Below are positions 1 to 8,505 of a stretch of 64,000 nt of DNA, one piece after another. Each line of letters starts with the position of its first letter. Within the stretch, counting starts at the first letter, position 1. The stretch covers positions 248,001 to 312,000 of the forward strand of contig CALVBD010000001.1 of NCBI GenBank assembly GCA_944325635.1, in the 5' to 3' direction. The position numbers and the translations under genes are program-made. Source of the DNA: Candidatus Gastranaerophilales bacterium. Lineage in GTDB: Bacteria > Cyanobacteriota > Vampirovibrionia > Gastranaerophilales > Gastranaerophilaceae. Under the pieces are notes generated by a model. It ran no database searches. It was not told the origin of the DNA and saw only the letters and a list, made by a program, of their open reading frames with translations.

Positions 1-23
1 GGATTATTTATTTAGGTTCAAAT

Positions 24-1022
24 TTATCGTTTAAAATTTCCGGTTGACATATTCAAAAAAGGTACTGTATTTCCCATCATATACTGCGGAAGATGTCCGT
101 CCCATTTTTGAACTGCTTCATATTCAACAAGCGCCTTATTCTGCGTTAAGGCATTTGCCCTTATTGCCATAGATTTCGCTTCTGCCTCAGCTGTGATAAT
201 TTTTTGTTTTGCTTCTTCCTGAATTTGAACGGTTCTGTTTTTGGCTTTTAATGCATCTTGTTCTGCTGTAACCTTGCTTTCAATTGATTTTTCAAAAACG
301 CTTGAATAATTTATATCGGTAATCTGAAATCCGGTAACATCAATATATCTTGGTGCAAGCTGTTTTTGAAGTTTGCGGAGAATATCAACAGTTGCAGTTT
401 CTCTATTTGCAACCAGATCCTGAGCATTCCACTTACCTATAACATCTTTAATAGTACCTTCTGCAACCGGTATAAGCACCATATCAACGTAACCGGTACC
501 GACTTCTCTATACATGTTATGCGCATTTTGTGGCTGAAGGTTGAAATTTATTACATAAGATATTTTTGCCTGCTGAATGTCTTTTGTGTATAAATCGGTC
601 TCAATGTAAGTTTTCTGGGTTTTTACATTCATATTTTTAATTTTTGATATAAAAGGTGTTATCAGATGAATTCCTTCCGTATAACTGTGTGGAGAAACTT
701 TTCCCAGTGTAACTTTAACCCCGCGCTCTCCAACGCCCACTATTGCAATTGGATTACAAATAACTATAAATGCTATAAGAAGTAATATTACAAGCGTTGG
801 TGTTGCTAAACTTTTCTTATCCATAGTATTTATCCTTTCTTTTATATAATTATTTAATAATGAGCTTTTTGTCCTGATATTCTGTATATCAATAATTTTT
901 TGAGATGTTTGTTTACGGCGGGATTTATTTTTATATATTTTATTAATTAGCTCTCCAAACTGGCTAAGCATAAGCAATAATAAAATTAGCAGCCAGAAAA
1001 TCAATTCTATATGCATAATCAC
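24..1022 (-). CDS. SPFH/prohibitin-family membrane protein
   Basis: This is a prohibitin/HflK-type protein, expected to form ring scaffolds on the inner membrane. A hydrophobic segment (about residues 75-93) precedes the SPFH domain (GVGERGVKVTLGKVSP onward). The domain is followed by an Ala/Glu-rich helix (EEAKQKIITAEAEAKSMAIRA) that ends near an LPQYM motif, which is the prohibitin arrangement. The long form adds an N-terminal membrane segment and a basic stretch. It starts at GTG 1022 or ATG 1016, and its start overlaps the stop of the upstream gene (GTGA). An internal ATG at 824 with a good AAAGGA ribosome site would give a conventional 266-residue prohibitin. The frame is open and coherent throughout, so both forms are possible. 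The family is certain; the start is not. Confidence 0.87.
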   Translation of the reverse strand: MIMHIELIFWLLILLLLMLSQFGELINKIYKNKSRRKQTSQKIIDIQNIRTKSSLLNNYIKERINTMDKKSLATPTLVILLLIAFIVICNPIAIVGVGERGVKVTLGKVSPHSYTEGIHLITPFISKIKNMNVKTQKTYIETDLYTKDIQQAKISYVINFNLQPQNAHNMYREVGTGYVDMVLIPVAEGTIKDVIGKWNAQDLVANRETATVDILRKLQKQLAPRYIDVTGFQITDINYSSVFEKSIESKVTAEQDALKAKNRTVQIQEEAKQKIITAEAEAKSMAIRANALTQNKALVEYEAVQKWDGHLPQYMMGNTVPFLNMSTGNFKR

Positions 1023-1210
1023 ACCAATCCCAATATAGCAAGCACAACATAAACTGCTACAATAAATATCGCAAGAATTCCAAATCCGCCCAGAATAGCT
1101 TTCCCATGTTTATCATACAGGTTCACATTAAACAGATAGCTGCAAATTATTATAATTATGTTTGTAACAATTACAAGTGCAAGTAATAACAGTAATACTC
1201 TTAATGCCAT
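1019..1210 (-). CDS. small two-helix membrane protein
   Basis: This is a 63-residue protein made almost entirely of two hydrophobic segments (about residues 4-27 and 40-62), joined by a short polar turn (NLYDKHGK). An AGGA ribosome site lies before the ATG. It sits between the AMIN-like gene (8-nt gap) and the SPFH gene (4-nt GTGA overlap), so the three are very likely co-transcribed. I do not recognise the family. A role as a small partner of the SPFH scaffold is inference from position only. Confidence 0.7.
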   Translation of the reverse strand: MALRVLLLLLALVIVTNIIIIICSYLFNVNLYDKHGKAILGGFGILAIFIVAVYVVLAILGLV

Positions 1211-1218
1211 CGTTAATC

Positions 1219-1866
1219 CTATCTTTTAGCCGTTCTCTGCAGATGTCTTATGGTATCTGCCCGTCTTATGACATCCTGTACACGCGGATTTTTTATCTTG
1301 TAATCTATACTCGGTATTGTCAAAAGTTCTTTTCTGTAATTCCTATACATCTCAATTTCTCTGTCTCTCATATTTTTCTGGAGAGCCTCAGTTATTTCTT
1401 CCTGCGGGTCATCCTTAATATTCTTACTCATTAAAAAGATACTCGAAATTATTATAAAAGCCAGAGCACTCCATATAAGCATGTTTCTTGATATAGTATC
1501 TGATACAACAATAGGTGAAGATGCCGGTGTATCAAATATTATATTTGAATTTGCAGCGTTTTTGGCATTAATGTGAATTTTTACGGCATTTGCTCCGGCA
1601 TTTTCTACAATAACACTGTTGGCATCAGAAGTATTCCGGTAAAGAGTACTCAAAGAATTTGAGGCGGTTAAACCTTTAATCTCCAGAGTCAGTTTATCTT
1701 TACCGTTTTGAATTCTTTTTACTCCTGCAAGGTTATCAGAGCGAAGTATAATATTATAACCGTTTTCTGCTCCTTCAAGAATAACTGTATTCAAAAAATT
1801 ATCTCCGGCAATTGCAGAGCCTATTGTTAACATAAATATTGTAAGGATTAAAAATAACTTTTTCAT
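1219..1866 (-). CDS. exported AMIN-like domain membrane protein
   Basis: A 215-residue protein. It has a signal peptide (MKKLFLILTIFMLTIGSAIA, then GDN), then a beta-rich region of about 90 residues (ILEGAENGYNIILRSDNLAG, DKLTLEIKGLTASNS). That region resembles the AMIN domain of amidases and PilQ-type secretins, which binds the cell wall. A transmembrane helix follows at about residues 128-146, with a charged cytoplasmic tail. The topology suggests an exported sensor or anchor domain tied to the inner membrane. It is the first gene of the minus-strand set that continues into the small membrane protein and the SPFH protein. The AMIN assignment is by pattern and is moderately sure; the function is unknown. 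Confidence 0.72.
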   Translation of the reverse strand: MKKLFLILTIFMLTIGSAIAGDNFLNTVILEGAENGYNIILRSDNLAGVKRIQNGKDKLTLEIKGLTASNSLSTLYRNTSDANSVIVENAGANAVKIHINAKNAANSNIIFDTPASSPIVVSDTISRNMLIWSALAFIIISSIFLMSKNIKDDPQEEITEALQKNMRDREIEMYRNYRKELLTIPSIDYKIKNPRVQDVIRRADTIRHLQRTAKR

Positions 1867-2175
1867 GATTCCTTTCCCTAATCTTCACACTACAAGAATA
1901 TCTGTTTTTATCAATAAAGACATCAATCAAAAGTTTACAATCCCTAAACCGATAGATGTATATTTAATGCAAAAGACCTTCGAAACAATTCAAAGGTCCC
2001 GCTATATATGAAAATATCGTGTTATGATTACAGATTTTAAAACGCACGACAAATATTTTTTGCTATTTATATTAAGAAATATTACAAGAAAATAAGCATG
2101 CTGAAATCAGACAATTTTATTTTTTTTTATATATATGTCACGAGAATGTTAATCAGATATTAAGGAGTAAGATAT
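1867..2175. other. divergent intergenic region with one hairpin
   Basis: This 309-bp AT-rich gap separates divergent genes and should hold both promoters. A hairpin at about 1975-1999 (GACCTT, then AAAGGTC) is followed on the minus strand by TTTT. It could be a weak terminator or leader structure of the minus-strand operon. No small gene is evident. Confidence 0.4.
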
Positions 2176-2535
2176 ATGAATTCCATTAACGCTAAAACTT
2201 CTAACAATCTTAACACAGGGATTAATCAAAAGCCGGTTGAATCTGTAGAAACAGCAGGCTCTCTGGCATTTAATACACAGAAAAGCTGGTTGGCAGCGCC
2301 AATATATGATTCTTTCACTTCTTCAAATCCGTTTACACCTGATTATTCTTCATATTCAGGCTCTGAAGGCGGCAGCGTAACAGTTGCAAGCACAGGATTT
2401 TTAGCAAGTTTTTCAAGTGCAGTATCAACAATCAGCAGCGGCAGTTTTAGCGGCGGTGCTTCCGCAGGTTTTTCAAGCGGAGGATGTAGTGCAGGCTCCT
2501 GCTCATCAGGCGGCGGCTTTTCATCTTTCTGCTAA
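2176..2535 (+). CDS. small Ser/Gly/Cys-rich-tail protein
   Basis: A 119-residue protein with a strong TAAGGAG ribosome site 8 nt before the ATG. The N-terminal half is polar and Asn/Ser/Thr-rich. The middle is Ser/Tyr-rich. The last 40 residues are almost only Ser, Gly, Ala, Phe and Cys, with three cysteines at the end (SGGCSAGSCSSGGGFSSFC). A perfect rho-independent terminator follows, so it is a single-gene transcript. The leader-plus-tail layout recalls precursors of modified peptides, but no modifying enzyme is nearby. Alternatives are a Gly-rich surface protein or a metal-binding tail. I do not recognise the family. Confidence 0.65.
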   Translation: MNSINAKTSNNLNTGINQKPVESVETAGSLAFNTQKSWLAAPIYDSFTSSNPFTPDYSSYSGSEGGSVTVASTGFLASFSSAVSTISSGSFSGGASAGFSSGGCSAGSCSSGGGFSSFC

Positions 2536-2581
2536 TATATAAGGTTGATAAGTAAAGAAATAAATGAAAATGGATTAATAC

Positions 2582-2611
2582 AGGCGGTTGATTTAAAACC
2601 GCCTTTTTTAT
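2582..2611 (+). terminator. rho-independent terminator
   Basis: The perfect stem AGGCGGTT/AACCGCCT is closed by a short loop and followed by TTTTTT. It ends the transcript of the Ser/Gly/Cys-tailed gene, just before the GIY-YIG gene. Confidence 0.85.
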
Positions 2612-2625
2612 TGTATTTTTTGTAT

Positions 2626-2874
2626 ATGGGAAAGAAGTATTATACCTATATACTTTTAATTGAAAATGACTCACTCTATTGCGGCTATACTGATGATGTT
2701 GAAAAACGTTTTCATGCACATCTGGAGGGTAAAGGTGCAAAGTTTACACGTGCACACAAACCTGTAAAGGTTGTTTATCAAAAAGAATTTGATACAAAAT
2801 CAGAGGCAATGAAAGAAGAATATCGCATAAAACATCTTCCACGCCGCGAAAAACTTAAATTAATAAATATGTAA
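2626..2874 (+). CDS. GIY-YIG nuclease-superfamily protein (UPF0213/YhbQ type)
   Basis: An 82-residue single-domain GIY-YIG protein. It opens with YYTYILLIENDSLYCGYTDD, which carries the paired YTYIL and CGYT strands. KRFHAHLEGKGAKFTRAHKP and a basic tail (IKHLPRREKLKLI) follow, matching stand-alone UPF0213 members. The superfamily cuts DNA, but the role of this branch is poorly defined. The ATG at 2626 gives the usual length. The frame is open further upstream, but that part crosses the preceding terminator, so I rejected it. No good ribosome site is visible. Confidence 0.85.
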   Translation: MGKKYYTYILLIENDSLYCGYTDDVEKRFHAHLEGKGAKFTRAHKPVKVVYQKEFDTKSEAMKEEYRIKHLPRREKLKLINM

Positions 2875-2965
2875 CAAATTTGTAACAAATATCCCTAATT
2901 ATTGAAGATTACTGCTATAAATGCCGACATACCTATTAAGGAAATTAATAAAAAGGGAATACATT

Positions 2966-4996
2966 ATGGGAATGTCAGCATCACAAGCAAGATTATTGTA
3001 TCTAACAGCACAACTAAACAACCTGTCACTACAGGGACAGAATGTTTCTGATGCAAAAATCAGATTGGCAATGGATTCTGAAAGAATTCAGGAAAAATAT
3101 ACAAGAGCGCTCTCAAACAGCCGTTTGTATATTAATCCTAATGTCTTTACTGTAGACGGTGCTGCAGCTAAAAGCGAACTCATTACCCTTGAAAATTTGA
3201 AATCACAGAATTTATTTGTATACGACGGTTCAAAAATTCTTGGTTACACTTATGAAAAAGTTGACACAGGTAAGACAGAACAGGTTATTGTAGGTTATGA
3301 AGATGACCTTACAAAACCTATTTATCCTACAAAAACAGAAACTGACACTTTCAGAGAAGCAGATCCTACAATTCCTGCCTACGGAACTGAAAGTCTTGAT
3401 AAAATGAATGCAATTGCCGCAGCAACAGGGCTTGGTGAAGATGATATCGAAGTTGTATCATACACTACAATGATTGGCGGACAAGAAAGAGATATTAATT
3501 CTATTTCAATTAAATCTCAAGCCGGTTTTAATGCCATAATGGATCAATTCGCCGCTAATCCGGATGCCGCATTGCAAAACTATGTACTTGACCTGGATGA
3601 CGGAGAAGTTATTGATTTAAGCGGCTATGACTGGCATGGTATTTCAGGCTTCCAGGGTGTATTTGACGGTAACGGTGAAACCATCCAGGGTTTAAACGGT
3701 GATTCCGGCTTCTTCAACTCATTATACGGTGTTGCTAAGAGCATTAACCTTGTTGGTGCAAATGTTACTGCCGAAACTGATGCATTAGGTGCTTTGTCAA
3801 ACTACCTTGCAGATGGAGCTTCAATTGAAAATTGTAACGCAACAAATGTAAATATTACATGTAATCTTCAACCTGATACAACATATCAACTCGGTTACGT
3901 ACCTGAAAGAGCATCTGTTGGTGGTCTCGTTGGTTTAAGCAACGGTAATGTCAGCAATTCAAGCGCAACAGGTACAATCAATGTACCTTACGCTGATGAC
4001 AGCTTTGGCTTTATTGGCGGCTTTATCGGTGCAAACACAAATATCGTAAAAGGTGAAAGCACTATTAAAAATTGCTATTCCGATGTTGACATCAAACTCG
4101 GTTCAGGAACTGATTATTCAAACTCTATTAACAACTTTATAGGTGATGACTCTCACGAAACAACCATTAAAAACTGCGTTGCAATGGGTTCAATCACAAC
4201 AGCAGGCGGCGCAAATATTAACGCATCAGACCTTGCCTGCCGCGGTCCTGTTCTTGAATCAGATGTTACAAATATGATGGCTCTTGATACAAGAAACAAT
4301 AACAACGTATTATATTGGAGCAACTCAACATCTCCTACATATGACAGTGGTAATTCTAACAAAGGTATTTTAGGAACATCGGTTCAGGAAACCCTTTCCG
4401 ATGGCTCTAAAGTTGATGTATGGCTTACTGAAGGAGATGAGGGCTACAGAGATCAGGAACAGGCAACTTCTCAGGCAAATAAACTTCCTGTTCTTAACTT
4501 GACTGAAATTCAGGAAGACGCACTTGCAAAAGAAGAAACAAAAGAAACTCCTGACACAACTCAACCGCCTATCGGGTATGAACAAAAACCAATTTATCAG
4601 GAAGTTCCGGTTTACGAAACAGTTCTCGTTGAAGATGAAAACTTCGGCGGACTTTCAAGCCTCGAACTTGAAACCGGTATCAGAAACGGCAGATATCAGC
4701 TTGTATCTCCTGCTGCAGAAGATTCTACACAAGGCTTCTCCATTAACGGTACTGATTACGAATTGGTATCACTCGACAGCTGCACAGCAATAGTTGATAA
4801 ACAGGATGATAACGCATTAGCTTTAGCTGAGGCTGAATATCAGAAAGGTATGGAAGCTATTCAGGCACAAGATAAACGTTATGAAATCGACCAAAAGAAA
4901 ATTGATACTCAATATGACGCTCTGCTTGCAGAAGAAGAAAGTATCAAAAATGTATTAAACAAAAACGTAGAAAGATCATTCAAAGCATTCGGTTAA
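2966..4996 (+). CDS. GLUG-repeat surface/secreted-type protein
   Basis: A 676-residue protein. The start is ATG 2966, which has an AAAGGGA site; an upstream in-frame ATG at 2921 lacks one. The N-terminus, MGMSASQARLLYLTAQLNNL, is followed by a helix. The centre (about 200-450) carries a GLUG-type beta-helix region with repeats such as GGLVGLSNGNVSNSSATGTI and NCYSDVDI. The C-terminus is a coiled coil (about 620-676) ending NKNVERSFKAFG. GLUG motifs are found in bacterial surface adhesins and IgA-protease-like proteins. No Sec signal peptide is visible. The helical ends around a beta-helix suggest another export route, which is inference. It lies 14 nt before the HExxH protein and is probably co-transcribed with it. 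Confidence 0.75.
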   Translation: MGMSASQARLLYLTAQLNNLSLQGQNVSDAKIRLAMDSERIQEKYTRALSNSRLYINPNVFTVDGAAAKSELITLENLKSQNLFVYDGSKILGYTYEKVDTGKTEQVIVGYEDDLTKPIYPTKTETDTFREADPTIPAYGTESLDKMNAIAAATGLGEDDIEVVSYTTMIGGQERDINSISIKSQAGFNAIMDQFAANPDAALQNYVLDLDDGEVIDLSGYDWHGISGFQGVFDGNGETIQGLNGDSGFFNSLYGVAKSINLVGANVTAETDALGALSNYLADGASIENCNATNVNITCNLQPDTTYQLGYVPERASVGGLVGLSNGNVSNSSATGTINVPYADDSFGFIGGFIGANTNIVKGESTIKNCYSDVDIKLGSGTDYSNSINNFIGDDSHETTIKNCVAMGSITTAGGANINASDLACRGPVLESDVTNMMALDTRNNNNVLYWSNSTSPTYDSGNSNKGILGTSVQETLSDGSKVDVWLTEGDEGYRDQEQATSQANKLPVLNLTEIQEDALAKEETKETPDTTQPPIGYEQKPIYQEVPVYETVLVEDENFGGLSSLELETGIRNGRYQLVSPAAEDSTQGFSINGTDYELVSLDSCTAIVDKQDDNALALAEAEYQKGMEAIQAQDKRYEIDQKKIDTQYDALLAEEESIKNVLNKNVERSFKAFG

Positions 4997-5010
4997 TATA
5001 GGTAAAAACT

Positions 5011-6246
5011 ATGGCAATAGACATTAGCAATCCACAACTGAATACTATTATTACTGAGGAATACAAAAAGAAAGATTCCGAACTCACAGCGCCTACAGAA
5101 ACTGTAAGCACTGACGATTCCTGGCTTCTTTCTATTACATCGCGTTTTGCCAAAAACGGTCTTTCCCAAGTTGAAAGAGTTATGACTGCAGAAGATGTCT
5201 ATTCTGGTGCCGTTGAGAAAGAAATTGACAGTATTTTAAATGAAGAAGATCAAATAGCTTCTATATTAAAAGAGAATACAAATGCATTAAATGCGGAAAC
5301 CATTGATACTTTAACTCAAACGTTAAGATCCGAAACTGCAAAAAAAATAGACTTTGTTGAATATACTGGTAAATCAAAAATTAATGCAACAACCGATACA
5401 ACTTCTATTAAAAACTCAATTGTAGCAAACAACGAAGAGGAAAAACAGCTAATTTCAGATGCCATTGATGTTATGGCTGAATGGCTGGATGAATATATTG
5501 CGAATTACAACACAAGAGTAGCGCTAGGCAAATCAAACGGAGACTCAGAACTAAAATTGTCATTCTTGCTTGAAGTAAGAAAAGCAATTGAAAATTGTGA
5601 CTTCGAGGTAGGTTTCGGAACTGTTGGAACCAGTGATACAGATAATTTCACACCTGGCGACACAACTATGGGTTCTTACAGCCCTAATATGCTGATGTAT
5701 ACAGATGGAACTTCTGTTGGGTATGATACCTACCACTTGAACGGTCCAACAAGAAATATTCTTCTTAATCCGGACTACTTTATGCCTCAAAGAGCATATT
5801 CAAATCTGGATGAATTAAAAGCAGCAATTGCCTCAGGCACTACTGAATTTCAACCTGTAGATCTTCTTGTCGATGATGAAGCTTATGACAATTACTGCAA
5901 AACAAACCTCGCAGCAACTTTATGGCATGAATTAATCCACTCAACACATATTTACAATGAATATGTAACCTACTATGCAACAGACGCTTTTGAGGATGAT
6001 TTTGCAGATCAAGAAATTGAAGGATTTTCATCACAGACACTTTCATATTTAAAACAAAATATTGTTGGCATGGAAAACGGTGTTACTTACTATAAGATGG
6101 GCGTCACCCACTACTTTGACAATTACAATGACGTTATAGATTTTGCTTGGCAAGCAATTCAAAGCAACAAAGAAGCATTTGATGCTTATATGCCTGGAGT
6201 TACACAAGCTGAATTTGAGGCTGAATTGAAAAACTTTTTAGCATAA
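5011..6246 (+). CDS. putative HExxH zinc metalloprotease
   Basis: A 411-residue protein without a signal peptide. The C-terminal third holds a zinc-protease signature, LWHELIHSTHIYNEY (H306, E307, H310). A downstream acidic patch (DQEIEGFSSQ, near 334-341) could give the third ligand. The spacing recalls M91-type effector proteases of the NleD class, but I cannot prove membership. The N-terminal 250 residues are polar and helical, with a Ser/Thr/Asp-rich segment. It directly follows the GLUG protein, so the two may be exported or act together. Protease activity is inferred from the motif only. Confidence 0.65.
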   Translation: MAIDISNPQLNTIITEEYKKKDSELTAPTETVSTDDSWLLSITSRFAKNGLSQVERVMTAEDVYSGAVEKEIDSILNEEDQIASILKENTNALNAETIDTLTQTLRSETAKKIDFVEYTGKSKINATTDTTSIKNSIVANNEEEKQLISDAIDVMAEWLDEYIANYNTRVALGKSNGDSELKLSFLLEVRKAIENCDFEVGFGTVGTSDTDNFTPGDTTMGSYSPNMLMYTDGTSVGYDTYHLNGPTRNILLNPDYFMPQRAYSNLDELKAAIASGTTEFQPVDLLVDDEAYDNYCKTNLAATLWHELIHSTHIYNEYVTYYATDAFEDDFADQEIEGFSSQTLSYLKQNIVGMENGVTYYKMGVTHYFDNYNDVIDFAWQAIQSNKEAFDAYMPGVTQAEFEAELKNFLA

Positions 6247-6315
6247 GATATCTGACTGGTGAAACTATCACAAAGCACACAGAATAGCTGAAATTTAAAC
6301 TAAAGCTATTAAAAT

Positions 6316-7839
6316 TTATTCATTCAAAAACTTATTCAAATCCATTTCTGGCTGTGAATTACCGACCGGAACGAGTTTGTCCAGTTCTGCCTGTTCTTCT
6401 GCTTCGCGTTTTGCCTTTTCTTCTTCTTGTTTTATGCGTTCTTTCTCTGCCTTCTGCTGCTCTTTTTCAAGTTTTTTCTGAGCTTTTGCCTCATCTTTCA
6501 GCTTTTTCTTTTCAAGTTTTTCGGCTTCTTTTTGATCGCGGATGGCTTTTTGTTCTTCGTATATCTTAACTGTGTCATTTCTTGTTGTCGAACCTTCAAC
6601 CTTTTTCTGGTATTTGTATTCTTTAACATCTTTTTTATATGCGGCATCCATTTCTTTAATAGTTGCCTCATATTCTTCAGTCATTTTTTTGACTTCAGCT
6701 TTATCTTCGGCTTTTTTGCGTTTTTCTTCTGCTTTTTCAAATTTCTTTGTCATTTTTTCTTCATTATTGAGAATATCAGGCGGGACAACTCCGTCTTGAA
6801 TAATTTTAAACCCGTTAATACTAACCTGAACATTTTTATTAGTAAATGAAATCAGCCTAGTCTGATCTCCATGGCTGTCAATACTCCATGTTCCAAGGAA
6901 TACGGGAACATCCCCAGTGTAGGCGTAAGCATAAGCAATAACTCTATCAGGCTCATTTATATCAAATCCGAGAGGATAAATGTCCCAACGTTTGTCGTCT
7001 AAATTTAGATTTTTATATTGCTTCCAGTAATAGACAATAGCCGCGCGGAGTTCTTTTAAATCATAAGAAGTTTTTGTCTGAAAGTCATAGACAATAGCAT
7101 TTGTCTGCCAGATTCCGTCATGTGAATAGCCTATCTTTTCTTTGACAAGTAATTTAGACCCGTCTGCTGAAAAATCAATAGGTGTAAGCGTCCTGAATGT
7201 GTACATATCTGAAACGGATTTATCTGTAGACAAAATAGGATCAGGCAGACGGTGCATAACATTTGCCTTCATAATTTTATTTAAATTAGTTTCATTCTTT
7301 TCCAGCGGAATTACGAATAAATCACAAGCGACTCCGGCATTTGACGGATAATAATAAATTGAAGGATAAACGAGTATTGAAAAATCCGGAGAGGCTATCC
7401 CCTGGGCATTCTGCTGCCTTTTTCCATAGAATTTTCTTTTAATAGAAAGTTCAGGGCTTCCGGGAGGGTTGTTGTAGCGGACAATTTTATATGTCGGCTG
7501 AGGAACATACTTCATATCCGTACCTTTTTCCACTTTAGGAATTTCAATTTCCTGAGTTGTTTTATCCTTAGGTGCTGAAAGGAGTTCATACTCTTCAACA
7601 GTCATAAAACCTGAAGGTTCTCTATCCATAACACGTCTTTCGTGATTTTCTTTTACCTCTTGTTTTTGAAGATTATGAATATATCGCATTTCCTGCTGGC
7701 GTGCATCACCTTTAAATGGAGCTGTAACTTTTTTTTTGACAGTATCGTAGTCCGGCCATTCCCAATCAGGCATTTCCAATGCAAAGCATGGAGCTATGCA
7801 AAAAAAGACAGCAAAAAGAAACGGGAAAGCCTTCTTCAT
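6316..7839 (-). CDS. secreted protein with long Lys/Glu coiled coil
   Basis: A 507-residue protein with a signal peptide (MKKAFPFLFAVFFCIAPCFA). A globular region of about 330 residues contains beta-rich, WD-like strands (FSADGSKLLVKEKIGYSHDG, DKRWDIYPLGFD). From about residue 360 it becomes a Lys/Glu/Ala coiled coil resembling the TolA stalk. It begins directly after the stop of the response regulator gene, so it is the third gene of the two-component operon and a likely co-product. I do not recognise the globular family. The beta-propeller-like character is an impression from repeated short strands. Confidence 0.7.
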   Translation of the reverse strand: MKKAFPFLFAVFFCIAPCFALEMPDWEWPDYDTVKKKVTAPFKGDARQQEMRYIHNLQKQEVKENHERRVMDREPSGFMTVEEYELLSAPKDKTTQEIEIPKVEKGTDMKYVPQPTYKIVRYNNPPGSPELSIKRKFYGKRQQNAQGIASPDFSILVYPSIYYYPSNAGVACDLFVIPLEKNETNLNKIMKANVMHRLPDPILSTDKSVSDMYTFRTLTPIDFSADGSKLLVKEKIGYSHDGIWQTNAIVYDFQTKTSYDLKELRAAIVYYWKQYKNLNLDDKRWDIYPLGFDINEPDRVIAYAYAYTGDVPVFLGTWSIDSHGDQTRLISFTNKNVQVSINGFKIIQDGVVPPDILNNEEKMTKKFEKAEEKRKKAEDKAEVKKMTEEYEATIKEMDAAYKKDVKEYKYQKKVEGSTTRNDTVKIYEEQKAIRDQKEAEKLEKKKLKDEAKAQKKLEKEQQKAEKERIKQEEEKAKREAEEQAELDKLVPVGNSQPEMDLNKFLNE

Positions 7840-8505
7840 TTAGACAAGCCCCTCTTTCATTGCCATGGCCGTTGCTTTTGCACGTGTTCTTACATAAAGC
7901 TTTTGCAGAATACTATGAACATGAGTTTTAGTAGTTGATATTGTAATACAAAGTTTATCAGCAATCTGAGGGTTAGTAAGCCCGTCGACAATAAGCGCCA
8001 GAACATCCATTTCACGCTCTGTCAGCCCGTAGAGATTTTTCCCGAGTTTATAGTTAATTTCACCGCGTCTGCCTTCAGTTACATTAGTTCTTCTAATATT
8101 TGTAAGAACAACTTTAGCAATCGCAGGGTCAAGCCAGCCGGTTCCTTCGCTGACGGCAAGCACGGCAGAAAGCGTCTGGTCAACGGTTGCCCCTTTTGTT
8201 ATATATCCGTCTGCACCGGCTTTAAATGCGTCAAAAATATCGTCTTCATCTTCTCTTGACGTATACATCAAAATTCTTATATTAGAATTGCCTTCTTTAA
8301 TTAATCTGGTAGCTTCAATTCCATCAATTGTGGGAAGTCCGATATCCATAATGACAAGGTCAGGCTTTAATGCAAGCGCCTTATCAACACCCTCCTGTCC
8401 GTCAACTGCCATATCCAGAATTTCAATATTAGGGTTCTTACTCAACACAACAGAAAGCGCCACGCGCGCCATATCCTGATCTTCAATTATAAGCACCTTA
8501 ACCAT
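7840..8505 (-). CDS. NarL/FixJ-family response regulator
   Basis: A 221-residue DNA-binding regulator. The receiver domain (about 1-120) has the acidic pair (IIEDQD), the phospho-acceptor in DLVIMDIGLPTIDG and the KGA lysine (YITKGATVDQ). The LuxR-type helix-turn-helix (about 155-215) reads LTEREMDVLALIVDGLTNPQIA and continues into TTKTHVHSILQKL. Its start overlaps the stop of the kinase gene by 8 nt (ATGGTTAA), so it is translationally coupled and is the likely cognate partner. The target genes are unknown; the downstream secreted protein is part of the same transcript. Confidence 0.93.
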   Translation of the reverse strand: MVKVLIIEDQDMARVALSVVLSKNPNIEILDMAVDGQEGVDKALALKPDLVIMDIGLPTIDGIEATRLIKEGNSNIRILMYTSREDEDDIFDAFKAGADGYITKGATVDQTLSAVLAVSEGTGWLDPAIAKVVLTNIRRTNVTEGRRGEINYKLGKNLYGLTEREMDVLALIVDGLTNPQIADKLCITISTTKTHVHSILQKLYVRTRAKATAMAMKEGLV

